From assembly GCA_025449115.1 (NCBI GenBank), contig JAHLKC010000149.1, forward strand, positions 1 through 64,000: a stretch of DNA of 64,000 bases, in the 5' to 3' direction. Shown one piece after another: positions 47,456-58,873 of the stretch; the first letter of the stretch is position 1; every line of letters starts with the position of its first letter. Origin of the DNA: Chytridium lagenaria. Taxonomy: Eukaryota > Chytridiomycota > Chytridiomycetes > Chytridiales > Chytridiaceae. The notes beneath the pieces are model-generated. The model had not been told where the DNA came from. It made no database searches and saw nothing but the letters and a program-made list of their open reading frames with translations. The translations under genes and the position numbers were made by a program.

Positions 47456-48976
47456 TCGGGGAAGTCATTCAAGTAAGTTGTTTTGAAGATGCTGGAAGGA
47501 AGAGTCATTACTGGATCGTGCACGGCAAATCGATAAAAGTGACTCAGTACAATTGATCAGGAGCTGAAAGCTGAGAGTGTGGAGGAGTTTATTAAGTATG
47601 AGGAAACGTCTTTCCTCGTCGTTTGATCTTTGTTTGTTGACTCCTTCCTCGGCGTCTTTATCGATAAACCATGTTCTATACTTACCTAACCTGCAGATCG
47701 CGATCGGAGTTTGAAATGATGTCGTCTTTTGAGATATATGGATCGGACGGTAAATACTGCTCAGATTAACCATACGACAGGAAATGGTTTTCTGGGGGAC
47801 GTCGCCATCATTTCTACTGATCTTCTGCACTCATCATCTATCTCTATTGGGTGCAAAACAGTCGTTTCTGTTTTCAGATTAATCAACTTGAATATTACGG
47901 TATCACTTAAGGATGGTCGACCACTTGAACGGAAGGGATCAAGTAAGGCTTGCAGTCGAAGCTGATCACCGTCATATGCATTTCTGATAGTTTTGATGAG
48001 GATTCCGCGTTAAGAAACAATACTCATTCTATTTCGCTACTAAAGCGCGTGTTTTGGGGCCGCTTTATTCGGTTAATTTATATATTATTATTTAGGTGCT
48101 CTAGTTCTAGCTTAATTGCATATCAATTGCGTTCTACTTTTGTGAGGAAGAGGAGTCTGATCCGAGCAAGCAAAGAACCCGATAATTAGATTATGGGAAT
48201 GGAGGATTTAATTTAATTTAAAGCTGCAGTTAATTTACTTCCTCATGCTTTTTTCGCTGATTAAATCAGAGTCATAGCAATAGATTTTAATGGACATCAA
48301 CTTTACCATGGTAAATCGTCTTGCCGAAAATCAGTACTAGATATTTTTACCTTCGGCGAATTAATAGAATGAGTTTAGTTTTTTTATTAAACGCGGAATG
48401 CTTATCAAAACTATCAGATAGCTAATGCATATATGACGGTAATCACTAGCTTGATTAAGCAATGAAATCCTTTGCGTTAAAGTGGGCCTATATGATACCG
48501 TGATTTTAAGATAATTTATCTGTAAAAAGCTGAATCGACCGCAGTACTTCTGCATCCGACAGAGTCGATAGATTAATATGAGGAGTGAATCGAGTAGAAA
48601 CGATGGCGACGACTTCAGAAAGAAAAGTCCCTTTCCTGTCGTGTGGTTAATATACCTAACTGAGCCAGTATTACCGTGGCGATCCATGTATCTCAAAACA
48701 TATATATATATATTTCAAACTCCGATCAGGTTTTTAAGTAGAACAGTTTATCAATACAAACAAGAGCAAACGACGATCACTAGGAAAGACGTTTCCTCAC
48801 TCTTTCACTCTTTAGCTGCTCCTCATGCTTTAGCCCCCTTCCTTACCTTTTTCCTCCTGATCAATGTCATACATGCTGAGTCACTTTATCCGTTTGCTGT
48901 GCACGGCGCGGGCCAGCTGAAATGACCTCTTCCTTACAGCATCTTCAAAAAACTTACTCTAGTGCTTTTTTCCAAG

Positions 48977-48986
48977 TATAAAAAGG
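48977..48986 (+). promoter_or_regulatory. TATA box, outward-facing, right arm
   Basis: TATAAAAAGG followed by GTTGGTCTCCCCTC and CATATCTCACACTTAAGCAAG, the mirror image of the left-arm site. The first ATG downstream is at 49146. Confidence 0.6.
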
Positions 48987-49145
48987 GTTGGTCTCCCCTC
49001 TGGTCCATATCTCACACTTAAGCAAGCAGCCCCAAAAGCCACATTCAATACACCCGTCTCAAAAAGGCCTCTTCCATCTTGCTACCCATTCCCACCCACA
49101 TCCACACACTCTTCCACACATCTCCTCCACAACACACTTCCCCCA

Positions 49146-49358
49146 ATGCAGGTGCACCAAAAACCACAACATACCTATAACACACATATCACCCTTCACC
49201 AATCCATCATCACAACTACTCATGATGATAGCCACTCTGATCACTTCTTCATACACTCGCCCGCAATGACGCCCGCCACAACACAACACCATCAACACAC
49301 ACACATTAACAATTCACATCACCCTTCACCAACGCAACATCACCATTGCTCAAGATGA
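49146..49358 (+). other. His/Thr-rich open frame downstream of right TATA
   Basis: A 70-residue frame starting MQVHQKPQHTYN with SDHFFIHSPAMTPATT and ending HHHCSR, about 160 bp after the TATA box. The frame is partly shared with the left arm. A second frame downstream (49506-49700) is identical at the residue level to the left arm over MTKGCRSSTPSVPAIK and the following 45 residues. No domain is recognised. Confidence 0.3.
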
Positions 49359-49906
49359 TAGCCACACATCATCTTTACGGCGGCGTCAAGGCAGAGCTCG
49401 GGAGGTCAGGGGGTGTCCAACATCACCATCTCACCTTCACACACCCCTTTCCTCCCACCACCACTTCGACAACACGGCCGGCACCCTTGAGCACATCCAC
49501 ACAACATGACCAAAGGCTGCAGGTCATCAACGCCATCGGTGCCCGCCATCAAGTTATCAGGAACTCGACGAGGAGATGGAGATGACGAAAAGCAACAACA
49601 CGTCGTAATGAGGGCTTGCCCTCTCTCCCTTTCCTCGATACGGTCGATCAAGTTATGGATTTGCTTTCTTGTTTACTCACAAAAAAGGCGTTTTTGGCCT
49701 CCCCCACCCCATCCTTGCCATGTATTGCGGATCACTCTGATGTGTGCCCCCCTTACCCACGGTTGAAGGTTGTTTTGTTATAAGCGGATCAACTTGCCTC
49801 GCTGTGACGTTTCATGCGACACATGACTTTGGTCTTTATTTATTGTTGTTTTGAAGGGCGTGTGTCTGGTTTCCTCGTAATTGTTGAAGGGTTGCTGTGT
49901 TGGGTT

Positions 49907-50312
49907 CAAATATTCTCTGACAGAAATCAGCTTTGTTTACTTGTTGACGGGGGAGTTGTGGATGGTATACCTTTGAATATATATGACCTTTCATATCTCT
50001 TCATCGTCTTTGACTGGTCTTCTTTTTGCTCTTCATATTGTTTGACGGATGTCTTCATTCCTTTTGCCTCCACCTTCCTAATTGATTTAGCTCAACAATG
50101 TAGATACTTGGGTCACGCGTAGTCAAGGTGATAGTCAAGGCGTTGCTGAAAGCATGCAAGACAGTTCGGATTTTTCAATATTCGTTATATGGATGGATTC
50201 ATTGTTTACCTACTTTTCCCTATCCTCTCCCCCGTCGACTGAAGTTCCATCTCGACTGTCACTGGCACGCGGGGAAGGATTGTTTACCGGTACAAATTTC
50301 TATGCGGCCGAC
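49907..50312. other. Gap between the inverted repeat and the channel gene
   Basis: About 400 bp, AT-rich, holding the likely 3' UTR of the channel gene on the minus strand. Faint further inverted similarity to 46.39-46.51 kb is visible (CGT-AAACAATAT). No gene is seen. Confidence 0.4.
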
Positions 50313-53300
50313 TTATTTCACAATAAAGACCGAGAAAATAAGCGATCCATGATGGCGATATATACAGTTTATTTCCTTTTTCTTTAACACCGCCTTTCGT
50401 CTCGTCGACTTCCTCCGTCCTTCCACAGGCTCTTCGCGTCCATCATTTTCCAACCTCTCCAATAACTCTGGATCCCAACTCTTATCGCTAAAGCTTTGCA
50501 CATTCACCCTTCCACTCAAGGCGACTTTGGATCCGTCGACGCAATCATCCTCATAGGAAGATCTCTATCATCCCTCACCTCGAAAATGATATACTAAAAA
50601 AAAAACGCGTAAGAACAGCCATAAAAGTAGAGCGACGCTTACGTATTTGAAAAACTCTCTCTTGATGATTTCCGTGGACTTTCGCATAAACATCCGTTTG
50701 TACCATGGTGGTTTGGATGTTTGCCGCTTTCTCGTGGGTGCGCTCGTAATCGCCATCACTCATGAAATTCTGTTGTGGCCTTGGAAACCCTATCCGACAG
50801 ACTGGACTTGGTTCATCCTTGCCGTTCCTTAAATCATCATAATACTCCCCGAGCATCGCTTCATCGAGCGATAAAATTAATTGCGCCTTGATCATCCGCC
50901 ATTGCTTCTCGGTGTCTTCCATAATCTAAGCAGAAAAGATAAGAATGGGTCAGAGTTAAAAAAATTGAAATGAAATGATAAACACTTACTTTGGAGAACG
51001 TTTGATTAAGTAAAGCCAAAAACACATTCAACAGTAAGATCATCAACGTGAAAAACAGCACCATAAACAATATCATTGAAAACCATGAATTTCGTGGATT
51101 TCGATAATCATCTGAATAAAACGTCGTTAATGTCGTAGCGATATCTTGTATTTCTTTACCGTAATCTCCTTGTTGCATTAAAATTCTGAAATGCCCACAC
51201 GAACGCAAGGTACATATACCTCCAGTCGTCAATCCCACTATTGTAATCATCACCTGACCATGTGGATTCAGAGGATTCGGTTGAATTAACAGCTTCCGTA
51301 AACATCGCCCTACGACTGCAGCGGTAGCAGTGGCAACGGCTCCAACCGTTGTTGCAACAGTATCATCACTAGCGTTACTGAAACCACTGGTTGGTGATGG
51401 TGTGATCATTGCGGTTGTTGTTGGGGTGGTAGACCCATCACCACGATTCATATGATAGTAGTACGATGCGTAAGGTCCCATTTGAAGCCACAAAGCCTCC
51501 CCAAAGCCAATGATAAATACGGATAAGAGGACAATGAATCTAACGAGATCACCAGTTACGATTTTGATGAAAATCAGCCAGAGTGTTCCTAATTGCTGGA
51601 ACCCGACCGAGTAATTCATCATTGAGATCCAACTATACCATTATAGAGATGTAACAATTAGTATGTGTTGTCAAAAAAGTGTCTAGAATAAAGGGGCGTT
51701 TGAAGACGAGGCTCTTACCCCAACATGGCATGAAACCCAAGGAATATATTTTCCACATCCGAATTCCTCGCAATCCTCGCCGCAATAGCAACCCCCATAA
51801 ACCCCAAATTCAACCACTGCGACATATTCTCTCTAGCTCCAGGACCCGTAAAATAATCCATCTTCAATTTCCTCATACTCTCCAACTCATCTGCAGCCGT
51901 ATACACATTCGACGCCACAAGTGCGATCTCAATCACCAGTCTCACAATCCCGATCGCGCCAGTGTTGAAATAGTCGATACGGGAACGATCGGGGATGAGG
52001 GAGGAGTAGTAGTCGTAGCCGTTGGGGACAAAGTAGATGCAGGCGGTGAGGAGGAGGTAGTAGATGAAACTGCGGATAAAGTTGAAGTAGAACATGCGGC
52101 GGCCGTAGGATATCCATTTGGCTTCGAGGAGACGTTGGAAGAGTGGAAGGTTGAGGACGTCACGGTTCTAGTTTGGAGTTAGTAAAAGGATGGAATATTA
52201 ATAAGTTACGATCAAATCAAAGCATAGAAAGCAACACGGTGAAAATGAGAGCAAGCATTAAGTGATAAAAATCATATAAATAAGCAACACCCGCGAGAAT
52301 GATAAGATGGGGAGTCAACGTATAAAACAAATAATATATTCCTGACTCACTTTCTGTTGAATCGCAATCTCCATAGCCCCATTCGTATGATTCATCATAA
52401 CCGGATCCACAAACGTATCAATCTCACTCAAATCATACATCCACGAACTCGCCTTCCCAAAAGTCCACATACACTGTCTCTTTTTATTCAACATCGCATT
52501 CACCATCTCCACATGACCCCTCCAAACCGCAACCTGCAGCGGCGTCATCCCACTTAAATTCGCTAAAGTATCGTCAGCACCTGCTTCAGCGAGGTAGAGG
52601 TATATTCCACCGAGTTCTGAATGTTTATGGTATGTTCGGTATTCTTCTCGGGAGGGGGAACGGCCGCGGGTGTCGTTGAAGTAGCCCCAGAAGGCGAGAA
52701 CGTGGAGGACGTTGTTGCCTTGATGGTCGATTTGGTTGGGGTCGACGCCGACTTTTTCGATGAGGTAGTGGACTATGTCGACGTGGCCCATGCATGCGGC
52801 GAAAGCGAGCACGGTTTCGCCAAACTGGGGTTTTTTTGGATGTGAAATGTTATACGTCACGTTAATGATGTTAGTAAAACAACTTGATATCATATGGCGA
52901 TAGAGAGGTTAATTGAGGTATGAGCTTAAGCTTACGTAGAGTGTTCCGGATGGCTTGAAAAACTTCCCGGTGGCTCTCGGATTATGCACATCCGCACCCT
53001 TCGCAATCAACCTTCTCAACATCCCATTTGTTATGCACACCGCAATGTGACAAGGTGATTCCCCAAAATAATTATATCCTTCATATGTCCTATTAACTTG
53101 CCCAAAAATTCAGTTGAAGTACTAAGGAAAACTCACTTAAACTCGGTCGTCTATCCATCAGAAATTTCGCAATCTCGTCCTTTTGATATAACATTGCAAC
53201 GTGGAGAAGGGTTTTCACCTTCTGGACCGGTTTGGTCTAACACGTTTCTAATTTTGCCTTGCTCGTCTCTGTCGTATTCCTCATCGTATCCCAATTCTAC

Positions 53301-54681
53301 GTATACTTCATGGACGTTCCCTCCATCCTCATCCTTCTCCACTCCCTCCTCGCAATCCCTCCACCGTTCCTCAAACTCTTTTCTGGTCTCTAACCCTTTC
53401 ACAGCCCCAAATAAAGTCTGATCACTCTCTACAGTCTCATTCTGTAAAACCTCAGGCGGAACACCCTCAGTAGGGCTCCGTCGTAGATGCTCTCCGTCAT
53501 GCGCACCTTTTGTCATCAGCATGTACCATAATCGTCGGAATGGGCGCATAGGATCGCGTTTCTCGTGAAACACAAAGGGGTCTTTTTTCTTTTCACGAGC
53601 TACCATCCAGGCGGCCGTGGCGGCTTCGAGCTCGAGGTCGCGGATTTCACGAAGGTCTTCCAGAGGAGATGTCGATGACGTGGTCTGGGGGTGGAGAGAG
53701 CGACGACGTTCGTAGAGACGGGCGGCGAGGGAGGCGGCATTTAACTCATTGATGCTGCTTTCCAAGTCGGGTTGTTGGGGTTTTGGGGGACGCGATATGG
53801 ACCATTTCTTGTTCTTGGCCATAGAGCTTGTGCGTTTTGTGGATGGGGATACAGGTGCGTGGTCCGAGTCATCAGAAACATCTTCAACGTTTTTACGTAT
53901 TCCAAAGTTTGACAGAAAGGATTGTCTTTTGGCTGGTGATTTCTTTGGTTTGGGTGTAAGGGGTTTGGGGATAGGGGCTTTCGTCGTTTCTGTCGTCCTT
54001 TTTCTGTTTTCTGGAAGGGCTCGGCTGTGGGGATTTGCTGTTCCAGTCATCTGTGTCAACGTCTTCCGTTCTGCGTTCTCTTGATGGAGATGATATTGAT
54101 TTTGAGGGTGTTTCTCTTCTCGTATCTTCCTCCTCTTCTTCGTATCTGCGTCTTCTTGATGACTTTGATTTAGTAGGGCTCCCCCTCCGATCCTCATCGT
54201 AATCGTCCTCGTCTCTACGTCGTCTTGAGGGTATTTCTCTTCTCTCATCTTCCTCCTCGTTCTCTTCTCTACGCTTTGACGATTCCTTCTTATCAAGCCT
54301 GCCCCTTTGTCGTCCTTCATCCCCATCCTCATCTCGTCGCCTCGATGAATTCAATTTGGAAGCTCTCGTTCTCCCGTCATCCTCTTCATCGCCCTCCTCA
54401 TCTCTCCTCGGTTGTCCCCTCACCTCTGTCACCGTGATCAACGGCGGAAGCTTTGAAGGAGGTAGCCTGCTCCCCATACTTCGTGTCCCCGCTTCAACCG
54501 GTCCATCAGACTCGTCATCCTTGAATGCATTCAACAGCTTCTCTCGATTGGTCGTTCCTTCCGTGCGAGGTGTTTTGAATGGATCTTCATCTGCTGTGGG
54601 GAGGGATGAAGGGGAATCGGAACGTGTTGAGCCACTGTCCCCAGAGTCTTCCTCGGATTCAGTCTCTTTAGGTTTCTGCAT
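50313..54681 (-). CDS. TRPV-type cation channel with ankyrin repeats
   Basis: Putative non-selective Ca2+-permeable channel. Exons: 54681-53137, 53089-52936, 52824-52351, 52167-51719, 51632-50990, 50925-50643 and 50593-50313. The N-terminal 400 residues are disordered, with Arg/Ser/Glu-rich repeats (54150-54400). Ankyrin repeats follow (LLHVAMLYQKDEIAKFLMD, SPCHIAVCITNGMLRRLIAKGADV, FGETVLAFAACMGHVDIVHYLI, GNNVLHVLAFWG, GMTPLQVAVWRGHVEMV). The linker SWMYDLSEIDTF and KWISYGRRMFYFNFI match the pre-S1 and S1 segments of TRPV channels closely. S4-S5 reads YSVGFQQLGTLWLIFIKIV and S6 reads LMILLLNVFLALLNQTFSKV. The pore helix YMYLAFVWAFQNF leads, after a one-base break near 51180, to QQGDYG, in the place of the GMGD filter. 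The C-terminal IMEDTEKQWRMIKAQLILSLDE matches the TRP-helix region. Frame breaks also lie near 54000, 53210, 51310 and 50720. Confidence 0.85.
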
Positions 54682-55204
54682 CTCTTTTGATTTGTTTTGA
54701 ATGTTATAAAATTGTCAGAGGCAAATGCTTGAATGACATGTCAAGCAAGCAAGCAAGCAAAGCAAAGCAAGCATGACGATAAAGCCTTTCCAGCCAATTC
54801 TTCTTTTTTCTTATCAAAGTGCTGCAGCCAGAGACTTGAATGTGCCTTTTGTCATCATTTATTATTGGACAGTTGATGCTGTCCTTCTTACGCATAAAAA
54901 ACACAAGACAGGCTTTCACCCTCCTCATCACCACAAGTACGCTTCTAGTGATATTCCTTCAATCAAACAGCAGAACTATATAAGAAAAAGGACGGGTTGT
55001 GAACAAGACGGTTGTCCAGGTGGGCTTTCTACCCACTGGCTGGCTGATGGCAGTCCACGTCTCATCGAATTCATAAATAAATTTGTGACAACTTGCTGCC
55101 AGTAGGTAGTCCGTTCCGCTCCGTCCCGTATCAGTGGATGGTAGCCGGCTATATAAAAGAACAGCTCTCCCATTGCCCCATAACATTTTACTAACCCAAA
55201 AAGC
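54682..55204. other. Divergent intergenic region with AAGC microsatellite
   Basis: About 520 bp between divergent genes. It contains a CAAGCAAGCAAGCAAG-type microsatellite at 54738-54772. No gene is supported. Confidence 0.5.
55149..55159 (+). promoter_or_regulatory. TATA box of small-family copy 2
   Basis: CTATATAAAAG ends 45 bp before the ATG at 55205, a good distance for a fungal core promoter with a short leader. Confidence 0.6.
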
Positions 55205-55847
55205 ATGTTTACCTCACGTATCTCAAGAGCCCTCATCCTAACAGCGGGTGTGGGCATCACGACTGGAGCTGTCCTTGTAACAGCTCAAATTCCTGAAGTC
55301 CCCGTCCCAACCCCTTCTCTCCTCGCATCAGATCCCAATTCCAAGTTCTTGTCAGACGCCTTTAAACTTTCCACCTCCCTCCCCATCACCACAATCCACG
55401 CTTACGCCTCCAGCATTTGAACGATGCTTCTTGTTTCGTCTAGAACGCTACATTCTGTTTCTCTGTAACTTTGTTGAGAAGGGTCGAACGCTCTCTCAGC
55501 CCCTTCCACTGCCCGGCCGCAAAGCCCGATTTGAGTTAGGTCAACCTGTCAGCGCCGCATGGACCGTCACTGGCATAAATGATGAAGAGGTCATCATGAC
55601 CTATGATCACTCTCTTGGAACGGGTGCAACATGGCTGCAGATCAAAGAGGAGGACGGACGTGCAGTGCTGTTGTTTGGATCATCGCTGGATTCGAGAAAA
55701 AGTGGGAGAGATGTGTCCACGTTATCGATTGTTGTTGGATTGCATCGATTGTATTCGAGGTTGTTGCTCTTGAACGCTGCAGCGCAGCTATGGTGGACTC
55801 GTGAGGGGCTCTCTCAATGTTTAAAGTCGTTGCTCTTACGTTCCTGA
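55205..55847 (+). CDS. Unrecognised small membrane-anchored family, copy 2 (one frame break)
   Basis: Paralogue of the gene at 35412. It starts MFTSRISRALILTAGVG with a hydrophobic segment, then PEVPVPTPSLL and DAFKLST. The frame breaks near 55413 by one extra C in CTCCAGC, a different place from copy 1. The second part has FERCFLFRLERYIL, FELGQPVSAAWTVTG, LGTGATWLQI, AVLLFGSSLD and LHRLYSRLLLLN. Compared with copy 1 it has about 20 extra C-terminal residues. The family is conserved over its whole length, so it is probably functional. I cannot name its role. Confidence 0.6.
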
Positions 55848-56177
55848 CGGTTCTTTTTTTCACTGTAAAAAATAAACTACCTCTTTTTACACGGACTCTT
55901 TTCGGGATGTGCGCGCCATGCGACACACTTTAAAGTGGTGCAACGACAAACCAATTTTTTTTGAGACTTTGAGACACCATCAACACACACCCCCTCTCCT
56001 TCAACCGTCATCCGTCATTCATTCCGTCACCCGTTATTCCATCGCTTATCGTCAACCTTTGAACTAGTCCAACTTTCAAGAGAACGATTGCAAAGCATTC
56101 CTTAGCGACGTTGTTAACTATAGAGGACGTTCTTAAACATACACTTTATCCTGATTCTTACTGACGGATCTGCAGCC
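55848..56177. other. Intergenic gap before the BAR-type gene
   Basis: About 330 bp with repeated CCGTCAT/CATTCCGTCA units at 56000-56050. No gene is seen. Confidence 0.4.
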
Positions 56178-57984
56178 ATGTCGAGAAAGGTAATATAAGC
56201 TTGATGAAAAGAGCTTTAGCAGCGATCAATCGATTTTGGGGAGCACCAGAAGATTGATCATGCATGCATGCCTTCATTATCCGGAACCCTCGTTTTTGCT
56301 TGTCTCCACTCACTTCTCTTTGATGAAATCTCTAACCATTCCACTTCAACAGCCCATCTCCAAATCCGACATCTCCCTCCCCATAGCCCCACCAGACCAA
56401 CAACTCAAAATGGCCACAGAACCTCTCCCAAGAACCTCCTTCTCCCACACCAACTCTCCTCAACCTGCCATCGCTCCCTTCTCAGCCGGTCGTTTCGACT
56501 CCTCAGCGTCCGTCGCCGGTGGACCCTCCGATCCTAGGATCCTGAGGCAGAACATGGAACCTTCAAAATTGTCAATGAGAGGATATCAGACGTTTGTTCA
56601 AGCTTTGGGGAGTTATCGGAGACAGATTCAGGCAATGGCAAAGGCTTCGGATATGTTTGTGAGAGCGTTGGAGGATTTATCAGAGTTTGTGCCTGGAGGT
56701 AATTATTATATCTCGTGAAACGTGGGTGGGTGGGTCTGCACGAACATTTTCGCATAAGGGAGTCCTAAAAGAGCGGGTATAAGGTTCTTATACGAACCAT
56801 TAAGACCATTCTCTTGCAGCGAGTTCCTATCATCCGAAGGGTGGATATGTGCTCCTTAGCACCAATAACATGCATTATTAATTTAAATGTTGCATTGCGA
56901 ATGCAGTAACTAACGGTAAACATTTTTTTAGCCGATATTAGGAAACCTCATATTATTGGAGATATGGATTTTCTTATTGATAGCACACATTTAGTATCAA
57001 ATGCGCATCAAATATGGGTGAGTTCTTTTTTTTTGTTATCCTTTAGTTTTGCATGCTTCGAGTCAAGTCATTTAACTAATATCCTATTCTATTAATGTAG
57101 TCCGACACTCTGGAAAGAGACTTTGAGGAACCTCTAGTTCGGCATATGAATGATATTCTTGTGAAAAGCAAGGTAAGTTGCTTTAAGAATATACCAAGTC
57201 TAGGATTTCGTGTTAAATTTTAACGTTTCTTCAAAAGAACATACAAAGAGAGAACAAGCAAAAAATTGACGACCTTGTCGAAAGACTACACAAAGAGGAG
57301 GAAGCGTCATATAAAATGGGCAAGAAAAAGCAACGTGATCTTATGACATTACAAAACGTGAGTCCTTCAACCCCCCGCCTTGAACCCCTCGCACTTGTAT
57401 TAACGTAAATTCATCCTTCAAGTCACTCAACGTCCGCGTCACCCTCGCAGACGATATCAAACGCCTCACCCTCGAATCCCAAAATATCCAAGACACCCTC
57501 GCCGCAAATTCCGTCGAAGCCATCCTCTCAAATTGTTCCTCTGGCGTCCGTGCTGAGCTCGAAACCTACGATAAAATCATGGAAGGTCTAAAAAAGGTAC
57601 GATCCCCATTCTCACCCTTCCAATCTTTCTAAACTAACCCACATTTTTTATCCTCTATTGTCTAACCCTCCTTTTCAGCTCGGCGCCTTTGCCAACGACA
57701 CCGAACAACCCTACCAATCCACCCGTCAACGTTACTCCATGTACAGTTCCACCGAAATCCTCCCCAACGATTCCATCTCCAACGTCATGCCCAACATCCC
57801 GCATTTACCATCCCCACCTCACACTCATTTGCCTCAACCCGGTCAACCCCCTTTACCACCCCCACATGGGTATCAGCGAGCCCCACCACCGCCAACACCC
57901 CATCATTATGAAAATGATCTGGTGAACGCTGCTGTGGATGATGTGGATTTGCAGATGATGAGGAATGCGTTGAATAATCTTTGA
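56178..57984 (+). CDS. BAR-superfamily (IMD/Ivy1-like) coiled-coil protein
   Basis: Probable membrane-curving protein. Exon 1 is a 12-base exon (56178-56189, ATG TCG AGA AAG) before a GTAATA donor. Exon 2 begins at about 56354, and later exons start near 56934, 57101, 57239, 57423 and 57679. After a Ser/Pro-rich N-terminus, helices include LSMRGYQTFVQALGSYRRQ, MAKASDMFVRALEDLSEF, HQIWSDTLERDFEEPLV and a charged coiled coil (NIQRENKQKIDDLVERL), then VEAILSNCSSGVRAELETY. The order of a tyrosine/arginine-rich first helix and long charged helices fits the BAR/IMD group, with fungal Ivy1 as a candidate. The C-terminus is Pro/His-rich (LPQPGQPPLPPPHGYQ), suggesting SH3 binding. Assignment is by pattern only. 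No frame break is seen. Confidence 0.6.
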
Positions 57985-58873
57985 TATGGTTGTGTGGTGG
58001 TGGAACCCCCTATATCTCACTTTTGTTACTTCTTCACGACGCTTCTTTTTTTTTTTTTTCGGTTGGTGAGATGGAATGTCGGTTCTCGTTTTGGCTTTTT
58101 CTTTCGATAGCTTTCTCATTTTTTCGGGGTTGTATTAGTATGTGTGGGGTCGTGAATATCTAAAATTAATAGTTGATCTAAAGTTAAGTGGTGATAGTTA
58201 GTTTGACTCTGTCTGTTCCATGATTCTGCTTGAAAACATTTAATAACCTGTAACATCTAAGTGCATAATTGTTCGATGTTGTTTGTTTGTTTTTGTTTTT
58301 TGTTTTTTTTTTTTTTGGTTGTTGATAAAATATTACTATGTACATGAACGGACAATAGAGAGGGGGAGAGATCCAGTAAGTCTTTAAACAAATGAAAGCA
58401 TGACACCTGCAAGCCAAAAAAATAAAAAAATAAACCAGATAACCCAGTGAAGTCAATAAAATCAAATCGACTGTGCAAGCCTCCGTCGTAACTTGATATT
58501 GTCCTTATGACATTCTTACTGAACTTGAAATTGCCTAAGTAGCTCCCTGGCGAGGTCCAAATACTTTATTTGAAATATTTTAAACGCCACTTTCAATTAC
58601 CAACCCTAAGCATCACTGGAAAATACACGTACATACATTTGCGAAGTAAAGGCATACAAAATGATCCAGTGATTAGCAAGTAAATTGAAAGGTTGCAATA
58701 CGTGGCGTGTTGGATAACAACTGAAAGCAACGAAAAAAAAAAAATAGCCGCATCGAGTCAAATGTGTCGAGGGCCAAAAGGGATAAAAAAGAAAAAAAGT
58801 CGGATGTAATCAAAACGTAGTGAACACTTTTAAAGATGAGAAAATCGCCACACACATAAAAAAAGTTCATCCT
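57985..58873. other. Convergent gap, AT-rich
   Basis: About 890 bp between two converging 3' ends. It contains several long T or A runs (58046-58060, 58303-58317, 58733-58744). No gene is supported. Confidence 0.5.

Larger units (their letters stand above)
46519..49906. repeat. 3.4-kb inverted repeat, arms ~1.5 kb, spacer ~320 bp
   Basis: The left arm (46519-48036) is the reverse complement of the right arm (48357-49906). The outer ends read AACCCAACACAGCAACCC and its complement. The outer 400 bp of each arm (46680-47095 and 49340-49760) are almost identical. The inner parts (47500-48036 and 48357-48960) are clearly related but differ by many substitutions and small indels. I found no transposase, RT or other domain. 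The arms contain His/Pro-rich short frames. A foldback-type non-autonomous transposon is one explanation; a palindromic duplication with gene conversion is another. No convincing target-site duplication was seen. Confidence 0.88.

Noticed and set aside
46310..50060. Extension of the inverted repeat beyond 46519 and 49906
   Set aside because: Only scattered short matches (for example AAACAATAT) are visible outside these points, too weak to claim by eye.
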